Assembly: GCA_945948535.1 (NCBI GenBank)
Contig: CAMFBN010000010.1
Coordinates: forward strand, 1 to 62,345
DNA from: an uncultured Clostridia bacterium
GTDB lineage: Bacteria; Bacillota; Clostridia; Oscillospirales; Oscillospiraceae
DNA: 62,345 bases
Reading direction: 5' to 3'
Each line of letters opens with the position of its first letter. The stretch's first letter is position 1. A program made the translations under genes and the position numbers. The notes under the pieces are model-generated. The model made no database searches. It had not been told where the DNA came from and was given only the letters and a program-made list of their open reading frames with translations. This document shows, in pieces, positions 16,706 through 24,456 of the stretch.

Positions 16706-18187
16706 TTACCGGAGGAGCATGGGGATAAAATAGATTCCCAGTGCGAGAATGGTGACCCCAATGGTCACATATTTCCAGATGGCGTATTCCCGATCCATCC
16801 GGGCCTTTTCAGCGCCGTCCGGTTCTTCGATGATACCGATTTCTTCTTCGATGCTGAGCAGCGGGGCCCAGTGGCGCTTTGTGAACGCATAATAGAACAC
16901 AATGCACGCAACGGTAATCACGCCTGCCGTAATGAGCGCCGTGGAATCGGCGAAAATAAGCATAAAACAGTAGAGCACAATGGTAACATAGCAGCCCAGT
17001 CTGCCAAAAGGCGCCCGATAGGGGCGATTCATATCCGGATAGCGTTTGCGCAGGCCCAGGTACGCAAGACAGCCGATCATGTAGCACACTGCCAGCGAAA
17101 TCAGAGAAACAGACGCGATGTAATCGATAGAACCCGTTGCAATCAAAACCACATTGATTGCGCCCACCACAATCACGGCAATATGCGGCGTCTTGTACTT
17201 CGGGTGGATCTTTCCAAGGAACGCGGGAAGCGCACCGTCCTCCGCCATCGTATAAATATACCGTGCCGGCGCCGCGATGCCTGGGTTGATGGTAGACAGG
17301 TCGCCGCCGAAGGCAATGCCAACGCACAGCAGGATGATCGGCATACCTACCAGTCCGGCTGCTTTCAGGCCCTCCGCATAGGGTGCGTCCGCCGCGGCAA
17401 GGATTCCATAGAACTGCCTGGGAACCAGACCAACCAGAAACCACTGGAACAGCGCGTTGAGGGCAAACACCAGAAATACCGACAGCTTCAGCGCCCGGGG
17501 CAGATTATACTGTGGATATCTGGTCTCGGACCCCATGGAAACACAGGTTTCAAAGCCCGTGTAGCACCACCACACCAGTCCGAAAATATACATGATCTCC
17601 CGGAAGGGCGGCAGCTCCTTCATGGCGATGCCGCCGAAATAGGAGACGTGAACCTTTGGAATCATATAAAGGAACCATGCGGCGGCACAGCCCCAGAAGA
17701 AAAACATGAATCCGGTCTGGGCCCTGCCGGACTGCTCGATGCCCCGGAAATTCAATATCAGAAACACCACGACCAGCGCAATGGCGATGACCCGGGAGTC
17801 CAGCCACGAGATATCAACGCCCAGCTGCTCCAGCAGGATCTTAAAATAGTTGGAAAACGCCAGCGTCTCTCCCGCGCCGATGGCAACAACGGAAATAATA
17901 TAGTGCCAGCCGGAGAGATTCGCCCAAAGCCGGTTCAGTCCCCGCTTCGCATAGTGGTAGGTGCCGCCGGCGCAGGGAAGCGCGGCGGACATTTCACCGT
18001 ATATCAGGCAGGGCCAGATAGAAATCAGCAGCGCGACAAATGTAAACCCGATGATCCAGGAGCCTACAAGGCCGATCTGAGCAGAGCCGCAGGTAAACAG
18101 GCCTACCCCCACCACCGTGCCAATGGTCATACTGATGGATTCCTTCAGCCCCAGCGCCCGCACAAGTCCCTCTTTTTTCTCCTCCAT
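16706..18187 (-). CDS. APC-superfamily permease
   Basis: A 493-residue protein with about 12 hydrophobic segments and the amino-acid/polyamine/organocation permease signature near the N terminus (SMTIGTVVGVGLFTCGSA). It is a secondary transporter in the cytoplasmic membrane. Start at 18187 (MEEKKEGL) follows GGAAGG by about 10 nt. It is the last gene of the lic-like operon, 16 nt after the LicC/LicA fusion. Its substrate cannot be read from sequence; context points to choline, ethanolamine or a related amine consumed by the fusion kinase, or the product of the amidohydrolase. Classic lic loci use LicB, a different family. Confidence 0.8.
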   Translation of the reverse strand: MEEKKEGLVRALGLKESISMTIGTVVGVGLFTCGSAQIGLVGSWIIGFTFVALLISIWPCLIYGEMSAALPCAGGTYHYAKRGLNRLWANLSGWHYIISVVAIGAGETLAFSNYFKILLEQLGVDISWLDSRVIAIALVVVFLILNFRGIEQSGRAQTGFMFFFWGCAAAWFLYMIPKVHVSYFGGIAMKELPPFREIMYIFGLVWWCYTGFETCVSMGSETRYPQYNLPRALKLSVFLVFALNALFQWFLVGLVPRQFYGILAAADAPYAEGLKAAGLVGMPIILLCVGIAFGGDLSTINPGIAAPARYIYTMAEDGALPAFLGKIHPKYKTPHIAVIVVGAINVVLIATGSIDYIASVSLISLAVCYMIGCLAYLGLRKRYPDMNRPYRAPFGRLGCYVTIVLYCFMLIFADSTALITAGVITVACIVFYYAFTKRHWAPLLSIEEEIGIIEEPDGAEKARMDREYAIWKYVTIGVTILALGIYFIPMLLR

Positions 18188-18203
18188 AGTCGTTTTTCCT
18201 TCC

Positions 18204-19958
18204 TTACTCCAGCAGATAATCGGCATACTTGACAGCCATGGCTTTCCAGTCCTCCAACGCCTGTCCCATGACCGCGCCGCAGGACTCCCGGTACAGCGCC
18301 CACACGAACCAGTAGTAGGCGATGATGGCAGTGTAAGCCATGAAGTGGAACAGCTTCCCCTCTGTAAAGCTGTCACCGAGATACTCCCGGATGAAGCGCT
18401 CTGCCTCGTCGAAGCCGTACATGGCATCCACAATATAATAACCCACGTCGATGCCCGGGTCGGAAAAACCGGCGTACTCCCAGTCGATCAGGATTACACC
18501 CCCGTCAGGCAGCAGCATCCAGTTTGGCTTGTAGGTATCGCCGTGGCAGAAGCATTTTTCCACCCCGTCGCCCAGCGTCCGCGCGTACAGCCTGCCAATT
18601 TTCTCCTTCAGGGACGCATAGAGCGCAAAACAGTTCGGGTCCTTGCGAAGCAGCAGACTCTCCATGTCCAGCGCGTCCTCCCAGGGCTTCATGCCGTAGT
18701 CTACCTGAACCCCGGAACTGTGCAGCCTTTTGAGAACCGCAATGACACGCTTGGAATCTTCAAAGGAGGAATACTCCGGTTCCCGGAATTCCGGAATATA
18801 CACCGATATCTTCCAGCCCTCATTCACGTCCGCGTAGATATAGGTTGGGTCAATACCGATTTCTCTGGCCTTAATAAGAGAAGTTTTCTCGTTGCGGCGG
18901 CTGATGATACTCTCCGTGCCGTCGCCGGGATGCCGATAGATATAATCCACGCCGTCAATCTTAAAAATAAAGGAGGTATTGGTCATGCCCTTGCTGACGT
19001 TGCGGAAATCCACGATATCCTCTTCATCACACCGAAACACCAGCTTGATATTCCGGATGATTTCGCTGTGGGTATGGCCCAGGTACTGATTGTCAAACTG
19101 CCGCAGCTCCTCGAAATAGTCAAATTCAAAAATATTACCCGCCGCGTACTCCTTGAAGTACATGGGCGGCAGTATATCCAGATGGTCCTTCACCATCCAC
19201 TCCCAGAAAAAGGCATCGTACCTGCCCACGGTTCTGTCCGCCTCCGCCAGCGCCAGAAACGCGTTGGAAAATTCTTTCCTCCAAAAGGCGTGGCCCAGCA
19301 GAATTTGTCCGCCGGAACGGCTTTCCTCCATTTTGAGAATCCTGCCATCGGAATCGGTGTCCACGTACATTTCGTCGGTCTTTTCCGTGACAGACACACC
19401 GGCGTTGAAGGTCTGGTACTCAAACTGATGGAAGGGATTCTCCACAAAATAGCTGTCGCTGACACAGACATAGGTGTTTTTCAGCGCCTTCTCTGCCAGA
19501 TACAGGCTCTCAATGTTGTTCTTCAGGTTGAAGGAATTGTTGATAATGAACTTGACCCCATACTTCTGCGCCAGATAGCAGAACATTTCCTTTTTATATC
19601 CCAGCACCAGCGTAATATCCCGGATACCCGCCGCCTGAAGCTGCTGGATCTGACGTTCGATCAGCCGCTCCCCCTTGACCTCAAACAGTCCCTTGGGCTG
19701 CTCCAGAGACAGCGGGATAAACCGGGTGGAGGCCCCCGCCGCCAGAATCACCGCGTTGTCCACCCGGTATGGCTCCAGCGCTTCCAGTCCCGCCGCTGTC
19801 AGGCTCCCGGTTTGGCAGATCAGGCCCTCCCTTACCAGCCGGTTGTAAGCCTCCCGGTCTGAGAGCGCTCTGCTTTCCTCGATATCCGCGCTGCAAACCG
19901 CCCGGCCCCGGCTGCCGTCATACAGGCTGTTCAGAATGTGAAATTCCGTTTTTGTCAT
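18204..19958 (-). CDS. Winged-helix / LicC-like cytidylyltransferase / LicA-like choline kinase fusion
   Basis: A 584-residue three-part protein. Residues 1 to about 65 look like a winged helix. Residues about 68-300 are a nucleotidyltransferase with AVILAAGASTRF and PKGLFEVKG, as in phosphocholine cytidylyltransferase LicC. Residues about 315-584 are an aminoglycoside/choline-kinase-like domain with the Brenner motif H472-G-D474...N479 (CHGDTYKPNW) and metal-binding D492 (ILIDWEYAG), and the N-lobe VSKGMTNTSFIFK. Together these would phosphorylate an amino alcohol and activate it as a CDP derivative, the precursor for decorating teichoic acids. The choline-type substrate is inferred. SD GAGGG precedes the ATG. 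It sits between the amidohydrolase and permease with 13- and 16-nt gaps. Confidence 0.85.
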   Translation of the reverse strand: MTKTEFHILNSLYDGSRGRAVCSADIEESRALSDREAYNRLVREGLICQTGSLTAAGLEALEPYRVDNAVILAAGASTRFIPLSLEQPKGLFEVKGERLIERQIQQLQAAGIRDITLVLGYKKEMFCYLAQKYGVKFIINNSFNLKNNIESLYLAEKALKNTYVCVSDSYFVENPFHQFEYQTFNAGVSVTEKTDEMYVDTDSDGRILKMEESRSGGQILLGHAFWRKEFSNAFLALAEADRTVGRYDAFFWEWMVKDHLDILPPMYFKEYAAGNIFEFDYFEELRQFDNQYLGHTHSEIIRNIKLVFRCDEEDIVDFRNVSKGMTNTSFIFKIDGVDYIYRHPGDGTESIISRRNEKTSLIKAREIGIDPTYIYADVNEGWKISVYIPEFREPEYSSFEDSKRVIAVLKRLHSSGVQVDYGMKPWEDALDMESLLLRKDPNCFALYASLKEKIGRLYARTLGDGVEKCFCHGDTYKPNWMLLPDGGVILIDWEYAGFSDPGIDVGYYIVDAMYGFDEAERFIREYLGDSFTEGKLFHFMAYTAIIAYYWFVWALYRESCGAVMGQALEDWKAMAVKYADYLLE

Positions 19959-19971
19959 AATATTCCCTCAT

Positions 19972-21540
19972 TTATGCCTTTGCGTGGGAAGTCAGGCCCC
20001 GCAGCGCCGCTTTCATGACGTTCTCCCGGCAGCTTTCATAGGGCATGCCGGAAAGGTAGAGCCGCTCCACCCGAAGCCGCCCCAGATTCTGCTTCGGCAC
20101 AGTATAGGGGTTGGCCGACAGAATCACCATGTCCGCGATTTTCCCCGGCTCCAGACTGCCCCGCTCTTTTTCGTCAAAGCACGCGTAGCAGCCGTTATAG
20201 GTACACATCCGCACCGCGTCCTCCACCGACACCGCCTGCGCCGGGTTGGTATGGTTCACCGCCCGGTCAATCCACGCGATGGGGTCCGGGGTGGTGCAGG
20301 GAGCGTCAGAGCCAAAGGATACCATAATCCCATTGTCCCGGAAGGTGCGGATGGGGTTCAGCCTTTGCAGTCGTTCCGGTCCCAAAATCGTCTCCAGATA
20401 GGCGTCCGGCTCCTGCTCCCAACCGATGAAGGCACTCTGCACCGGCATCTGGATGTGATAATCCCGGCAGATTTGGATGCCTTCCTCCGTAGGCAGGCAG
20501 TCGTGGATGATGCCGTGGCGATGGTCGGCCCGGGGATCGTCCTCCAGCGCAGCCTTCAGCCCGCGGCAGGCCTGATCGAAGGCTTTGTCACCGATGGCGT
20601 GCAGTTCGATCTGAAGCCCTGCCCGGTTGGCTGCCTTGCAGAAATCCGTCACCTTCTGATCGTCGTAATATAGAACGCCTTCCCCGCCCAACGCGTCCGC
20701 ATAGGGCTCCTTCAGCGCGGCGTCGTGGGAGCCAAAGCAGCCGTCCAGTGCGCAGGCAAAGCACCCGCCGATTCTGGGCAGCTTTCGGCTGGTAGCCGCC
20801 CGAACGTTCATGGACTGTGGAAACACCCGGAGCTGGAAGCCGTTTTTCAGACTCTTCGCGAAGATTTTCTCCATGGTGATATCCAGATTCCCCACAAATC
20901 CCACGCCGCTGACAGTGTGGACACAGCCAATGCCCCGGCTCGCCAGAAAGTCGACTGCTGTCTGCATATTCCGGTACAGTTCCGGAATGGACAGTGAGTT
21001 GGTAATATAGTCGGAGAAACGGAAAAACGCTTCCTGATTCATTTCGCCGGTATCCGGGTGATAGCCCCGCAGGCTTTCCACTTTCTTCCCCATTTTTTCC
21101 AATAGTTTGGAGTTGGTAATACAGGCGTGGCCGTCGTACTTCACCACCATCAGTTCCTTGTCCGGGCAGACCGTGTCCAGCTCCTCCCGGCTGACCAGAC
21201 GCTTTTCTTTTACAGAATATGGTGACGCACCGAACGCAATCAGGGTCTTTGCCGGGGATTTCCGGGCAAAGTCCCGAATCATTTCCAAAATCTCAGCATT
21301 GGACTTGGCATCCATCACATTCAATCCCGCGTGAAAAGTGGAGAAGGACGCGAAATGCTGGTGGGTATCCACAAAGGACGGAAGCAGCGCTTTATCCCCC
21401 AGCTCGATTCTCTCTGCGGCGGCGTACCGCTCCGGCAGCTCGTTTCCCACATATTCGATGATTCCGTTTTCCTCCACCAGATACCGGAAAACCTGGTTTT
21501 TTTCGTTGACCGACAGGATATTCCCACAAAAGCACCGCAT
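19972..21540 (-). CDS. YtcJ-like metal-dependent amidohydrolase
   Basis: A 522-residue amidohydrolase-superfamily TIM barrel (amidohydrolase_3/YtcJ type). Metal ligand motifs are D-x-H-x-H in SFVDTHQHF, ELHAIGDKAF, HGIIHDCLP and the late Asp in FGSDAPCTTPDP. ATG at 21540 (MRCFCGN) is chosen with AGAGG 8 nt upstream; a GTG at 21549 is in frame but lies in the ribosome-binding site. It lies 12 nt after the upstream nucleotidyltransferase and 13 nt before the LicC/LicA fusion. Its place in the operon suggests it frees an amine or amino alcohol from an amide or carbamate for activation, but the substrate is unknown. Confidence 0.85.
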   Translation of the reverse strand: MRCFCGNILSVNEKNQVFRYLVEENGIIEYVGNELPERYAAAERIELGDKALLPSFVDTHQHFASFSTFHAGLNVMDAKSNAEILEMIRDFARKSPAKTLIAFGASPYSVKEKRLVSREELDTVCPDKELMVVKYDGHACITNSKLLEKMGKKVESLRGYHPDTGEMNQEAFFRFSDYITNSLSIPELYRNMQTAVDFLASRGIGCVHTVSGVGFVGNLDITMEKIFAKSLKNGFQLRVFPQSMNVRAATSRKLPRIGGCFACALDGCFGSHDAALKEPYADALGGEGVLYYDDQKVTDFCKAANRAGLQIELHAIGDKAFDQACRGLKAALEDDPRADHRHGIIHDCLPTEEGIQICRDYHIQMPVQSAFIGWEQEPDAYLETILGPERLQRLNPIRTFRDNGIMVSFGSDAPCTTPDPIAWIDRAVNHTNPAQAVSVEDAVRMCTYNGCYACFDEKERGSLEPGKIADMVILSANPYTVPKQNLGRLRVERLYLSGMPYESCRENVMKAALRGLTSHAKA

Positions 21541-21552
21541 TTCATTCACCTC

Positions 21553-22458
21553 TCAACGATAAGCCGGATCCAGCTGGGCAAGCTCGTAGTAATTGTCGAT
21601 TTCCATAATGTCACTTTTTTCGCACTGCCGAATCTCCACAGCATAGCTTTCCCTGCGCAGCACCAGCGGAATAAACTCCCAGAAATAGTCTTTGCCCCCC
21701 GGCTCCTCCTCATAGACCTGCCGAAAATCCCGGCGCAGCTTTGCGCTGTCCTCCGGCGTCCAGTAGGAAATACCGTAGTAATTGTAGCAATAGGTATTGC
21801 CCTTCTGGTACTGGGTGATATGCCCATCCTCCAGCCGGAAGGACCAGTCGTCGGTTTCCAGAGAATAGGAGCCAAGGATGTTGCTGGCATACTGGTATTT
21901 GGTGATGATGTCCGGATTGGTGATGTACAGGTCCGCCTCGCACAGATAGCAGGCGTCGATCCGGTCCAGTACCGCCATTGCCGAGGAAATGTTGTTGGTG
22001 GAGTCGTAAATATCATTGTCCACCAGCTTCAGGAAGGGATACTTGGGAAGCAGCTCGTCAAAGCGCTCCTTTTTGTAGCCTCGCACCAGCGTGATATCGG
22101 TGATGCCTACGGCTGTCAGGGCGTCCAGCAGCGTATCGATAATCCGCACGCCGTTCACCGTCACCATGGGCTTGGGCCGGTCGGCAGTAGCCGGCATCAT
22201 TCGAGAGCCGAATCCCGCCGCCAGAATCACCGCCCGTTTCACCCGGTAAGGCTCCAGTGCCGCCAGTCCCGCTTCGGTAATGCCCAAAGCATCCCCGTTT
22301 CGACTCACCAATCCTGCGCGGCTGAGGCTGTCCAGGCCGGAACTGACAGAGCTGCCTGAGATTTTAAGCGCATCCGACAAGGTCCGAATGGAATACGGAC
22401 GCATTCCTTTTTTCTCCAGAAATGCCAGAATTTCAAATTCGTATCTTGAAAGCTCCAT
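21553..22458 (-). CDS. Winged-helix / LicC-like nucleotidyltransferase
   Basis: A 301-residue protein. Residues 1 to about 68 look like a winged helix (IRTLSDALKISGSSVSSGLD, then ALGITEAGLAAL). Residues about 74-301 are a nucleotidyltransferase with RAVILAAGFGSRMMPA and DRPKPMVTVNG. It shares the unusual N-terminal helix-turn-helix and linker (ALEPYRV) with the fusion protein at 18204, so they are paralogues, but it has no kinase domain. ATG at 22458 has AGAGG 8 nt upstream. First intact gene of the lic-like operon. It probably makes a CDP- or other NDP-activated headgroup; the exact nucleotide and alcohol are not determined. Confidence 0.8.
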   Translation of the reverse strand: MELSRYEFEILAFLEKKGMRPYSIRTLSDALKISGSSVSSGLDSLSRAGLVSRNGDALGITEAGLAALEPYRVKRAVILAAGFGSRMMPATADRPKPMVTVNGVRIIDTLLDALTAVGITDITLVRGYKKERFDELLPKYPFLKLVDNDIYDSTNNISSAMAVLDRIDACYLCEADLYITNPDIITKYQYASNILGSYSLETDDWSFRLEDGHITQYQKGNTYCYNYYGISYWTPEDSAKLRRDFRQVYEEEPGGKDYFWEFIPLVLRRESYAVEIRQCEKSDIMEIDNYYELAQLDPAYR

Positions 22459-22490
22459 GTGCATAACCTCTGATTAATATACGATTATTC

Positions 22491-22772
22491 TTACGGTTTC
22501 TCGCCTGCCATTTGCTGGGTGTTTCCGAATCCTTGCTTTCCGTACCGCGTGTTCCTTCCGCAGCCTTCCTGATAGAGAAGCTCCCCGGCAACCGCGCGTT
22601 TCAAAATACGACTGGACATTGCCCGACTGATGCCAAAAAGCATCTAGGCATCACTGCGGATGGTATGTCCGTTTTTCGCAGCGAACGCCAGAATCCGAGT
22701 TGTTTTCTCTTTACGGATGTCACCCACCACTTCGGATTTCAGCCCCATAAGTCCACTGGCAATATAGCGCAT
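22491..22772 (-). pseudogene. Broken winged-helix regulator ahead of the lic-like operon
   Basis: In one frame the sequence reads MRYIASGLMGLKSEVVGDI, then ILAFAAKNGHTIRSDA, an in-frame TAG at 22644-22646, then MLFGISRAMSSRILKRAVAG and LLYQEGCGRNTRYGK before TAA at 22491. The pieces on both sides of the TAG look like one winged-helix DNA-binding domain, of the kind found at the C end of some ATP-binding transcriptional regulators. A nonsense change, perhaps with a small deletion, appears to have disabled it. The family assignment is tentative. Confidence 0.5.
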
Positions 22773-22799
22773 GGGGCACCTTCGTTTTGGCTTATCATT

Positions 22800-22828
22800 A
22801 TAATAAGTATTCTTATCATTCTTGTCAA
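22800..22828 (-). promoter_or_regulatory. Promoter with internal palindrome for the lic-like operon
   Basis: On the minus strand TTGACA (22823-22828), 17 nt, TATTAT (22800-22805). A 14-bp inverted repeat ATAAG-N4-CTTAT (22803-22816) lies between the boxes, and AATGATAAG occurs twice around it. A repressor bound there would block the promoter; the broken winged-helix gene just downstream is a candidate former regulator. Confidence 0.55.
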
Positions 22829-22970
22829 CATGTAAGCGTGATGACAATAGGAAACCAAGCAGAAATCCAGCCAGCGAAGTGGCCGGAGTTTTGCATGAGA
22901 ATCCTCCCGCATAAATCCCCATTTCCTGCAAACAATACCACTGGAAATGCAGCACAAGGAGAGGAAAACA

Positions 22971-23147
22971 ATGAAAGCAACAGGAATCGTTCGCCGGGTG
23001 GACGATCTCGGAAGAATCGTCATTCCAAAGGAAATCCGCCGCACTCTGCGCATCCGCGAGGGCGACCCGCTGTTAACATCATTGACACCAATCGACAGGT
23101 TTTGTTTAGCGATACATAGTCTTGCGCAAAGAATAACAGCGCAGTAG
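22971..23147 (+). pseudogene. Truncated SpoVT/AbrB-type regulator paralogue
   Basis: Keeps a good ribosome-binding site (AAGGAGAGG) and the first 34 codons of a SpoVT-like protein (MKATGIVRRVDDLGRIVIPK to IREGDPL). It then runs into unrelated sequence at 23074 and stops at codon 59. The 34 residues equal those of intact spoVT at 23643, but the DNA differs at many third positions, so this is an old paralogue. The last strands of the swapped-hairpin fold and the whole GAF domain are missing, so it is most likely dead, though a short product could still be made. Confidence 0.7.
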
Positions 23148-23170
23148 AGATTCTACTGCGCTGTTGTACT
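23133..23170 (-). terminator. Terminator of the zinc-ribbon gene
   Basis: ACAACAGCGCAGTAGAAT/CTCTACTGCGCTGTT hairpin followed on the minus strand by ATTCTTT. The stop of the truncated SpoVT frame falls inside it. Confidence 0.7.
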
Positions 23171-23178
23171 ATAAAGTA

Positions 23179-23442
23179 TTACGCAATACCAATAAAGTAC
23201 AAGTACCAAATAACCCACCCAATAATTGCTACGATACCGCAAGCTTTCGCACACTTAGGGCGAGTTTTCGCTTTTATCGCCCAATAGATAACGCCAATCA
23301 CAGGAACAAGGAAAGCCAAGATAACCATGAACGCACTAATAGACTCATCTACTACTATGATATCCTTAACAGGACACCCGCAGTTGGGGCATACTACAGC
23401 TTCATCAAACAACTCTTTGCCACAATGTGTACAGAACTTCAA
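23179..23442 (-). CDS. Small zinc-ribbon membrane protein
   Basis: An 87-residue protein. The N terminus is a rubredoxin-like zinc ribbon (MKFCTHCGKEL...VVCPNCGCP, two CxxC pairs). Two membrane helices follow (about residues 36-58 and 66-85) with a short basic loop KAKTRPKCAK. TTG at 23442 is chosen as start: AGGTG lies 6 nt upstream and MKFCTHCGKEL is the usual beginning of such proteins. Function unknown. The gene and its flanks (about 23074-23640) are AT-richer than their surroundings and lie between a broken and an intact spoVT, suggesting inserted DNA. A promoter-like TTGCAA-N17-TATGTT lies upstream. Confidence 0.7.
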   Translation of the reverse strand: MKFCTHCGKELFDEAVVCPNCGCPVKDIIVVDESISAFMVILAFLVPVIGVIYWAIKAKTRPKCAKACGIVAIIGWVIWYLYFIGIA

Positions 23443-23642
23443 TATAATCACCTATCTTCCATTTTCTATAACATAATATCCTATCCCAAAACATAACATA
23501 ATTCCGCAATGATTGCAAGAGATATTGAGGGAAAAGATTGGAATAGATTCGAAAACAAGGTTCTGTTATTTGAACAGTATAATCCTCCCTCAATTACAAA
23601 TAATAGCATCGTAATTCGACTATTAACGAGGAGAGAAGATAT

Positions 23643-24185
23643 ATGAAAGCAACTGGCATTGTTCGCCGGGTCGACGATCTGGGGCGTATTGTCATCCCCA
23701 AGGAGATCCGACGCACCCTGCGCATCCGCGAGGGCGACCCGCTGGAGATTTATACAGAGAAAGACGGCGGAGTGATTTTTCGGAAATATTCTCCCATGGG
23801 GGATTTGCAGGAATTCGCCGCGCAGATGTGCGAGTCCATCGGCGCCGCCACCGGACACATCGCTGCCGTATCGGACCGGGACGGTATCATCGCCCTCCAC
23901 GGCGCCCCCAAGCGGGAGCTGGTGGACAAGCCCAACTCCCCGGAACTGGAAAAGCTGATGGAACAGCGGAAAAACTATCTGTTCAAGGCCGGGGACACCC
24001 CCATTTATGCCGCGGATGGGGAAGAAAAATACCGCCTCGGGGCGGCGGCTCCTATTTTGTCTCAGGGCGACCTGATGGGCTGCGTCATGCTGCTGCTGAG
24101 CGAAAACGACAGCCCACTGGCGGAAGCCGATCAGTCCATTGCCAAAACCGCCGCCGGTTTTCTGGGACGGCAGATGGAAAGCTGA
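23643..24185 (+). CDS. spoVT: Stage V sporulation protein T (AbrB domain plus GAF domain)
   Basis: A 180-residue transcription factor. Residues 1-53 are the AbrB/MazE-like swapped-hairpin DNA-binding domain (MKATGIVRRVDDLGRIVIPK, EIRRTLRIREGDPLEIY), and residues about 55-178 form a GAF-like domain. In Bacillus, SpoVT is made in the forespore under sigma-G and tunes late sporulation and germination genes. The length is typical. SD GAGGAGAG precedes the ATG. Its presence argues for a spore-forming lineage. Confidence 0.92.
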   Translation: MKATGIVRRVDDLGRIVIPKEIRRTLRIREGDPLEIYTEKDGGVIFRKYSPMGDLQEFAAQMCESIGAATGHIAAVSDRDGIIALHGAPKRELVDKPNSPELEKLMEQRKNYLFKAGDTPIYAADGEEKYRLGAAAPILSQGDLMGCVMLLLSENDSPLAEADQSIAKTAAGFLGRQMES

Positions 24186-24189
24186 AAAC

Positions 24190-24218
24190 GCTGGCATTGC
24201 CCTCGCGGCAATGCCAGC
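24190..24218 (+). terminator. Hairpin after spoVT
   Basis: GCTGGCATTGCC / GGCAATGCCAGC perfect 12-bp stem with a 5-nt loop, 4 nt after the stop codon. It is followed by AAATTATTTAT rather than a clean U-run. Confidence 0.55.
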
Positions 24219-24397
24219 AAATTATTTATGACACTTATCGGGATAACTCAGCAAAACGGTATATTCTCAGTTGCGGAGCAAATGCCTTCCCCCGGGGGGA
24301 AGGTTTCGGTACCATGGAACGATACCGAGCGTGGTGCTCCGCGCAGCGAATCTGAAATACCAATGATTTCCAGTGGCAATCATACCATAATGAATAC

Positions 24398-24440
24398 CCA
24401 ATGGTGTAGCGATTACCAAAGGCCTACGCACGCATTGCCC
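24398..24440 (-). repeat. Dispersed CAATGCGTGC...CATTGGG repeat, inverted copy
   Basis: The reverse strand carries GGCAATGCGTGC and, about 20 nt later, CACCATTGGG, as in the copies at 2371, 2482 and 50411. A lone ACGATACCGAGC (reverse of the GCTCGGTATCGT end motif) lies at about 24321-24332. Confidence 0.6.
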
Positions 24441-24456
24441 GCGGGGGCATCCCCGC

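Noticed and set aside
22644..22646. TAG read as an amino acid in the broken regulator
   Set aside because: Other genes in the window stop normally at TAG (for example both YidC fusion genes), so recoding is not supported.
23509..23646. A 45-codon plus-strand frame whose stop overlaps the spoVT ATG
   Set aside because: No convincing ribosome-binding site or homology, and the sequence lies in the AT-rich inserted block; kept only as a remote possibility.
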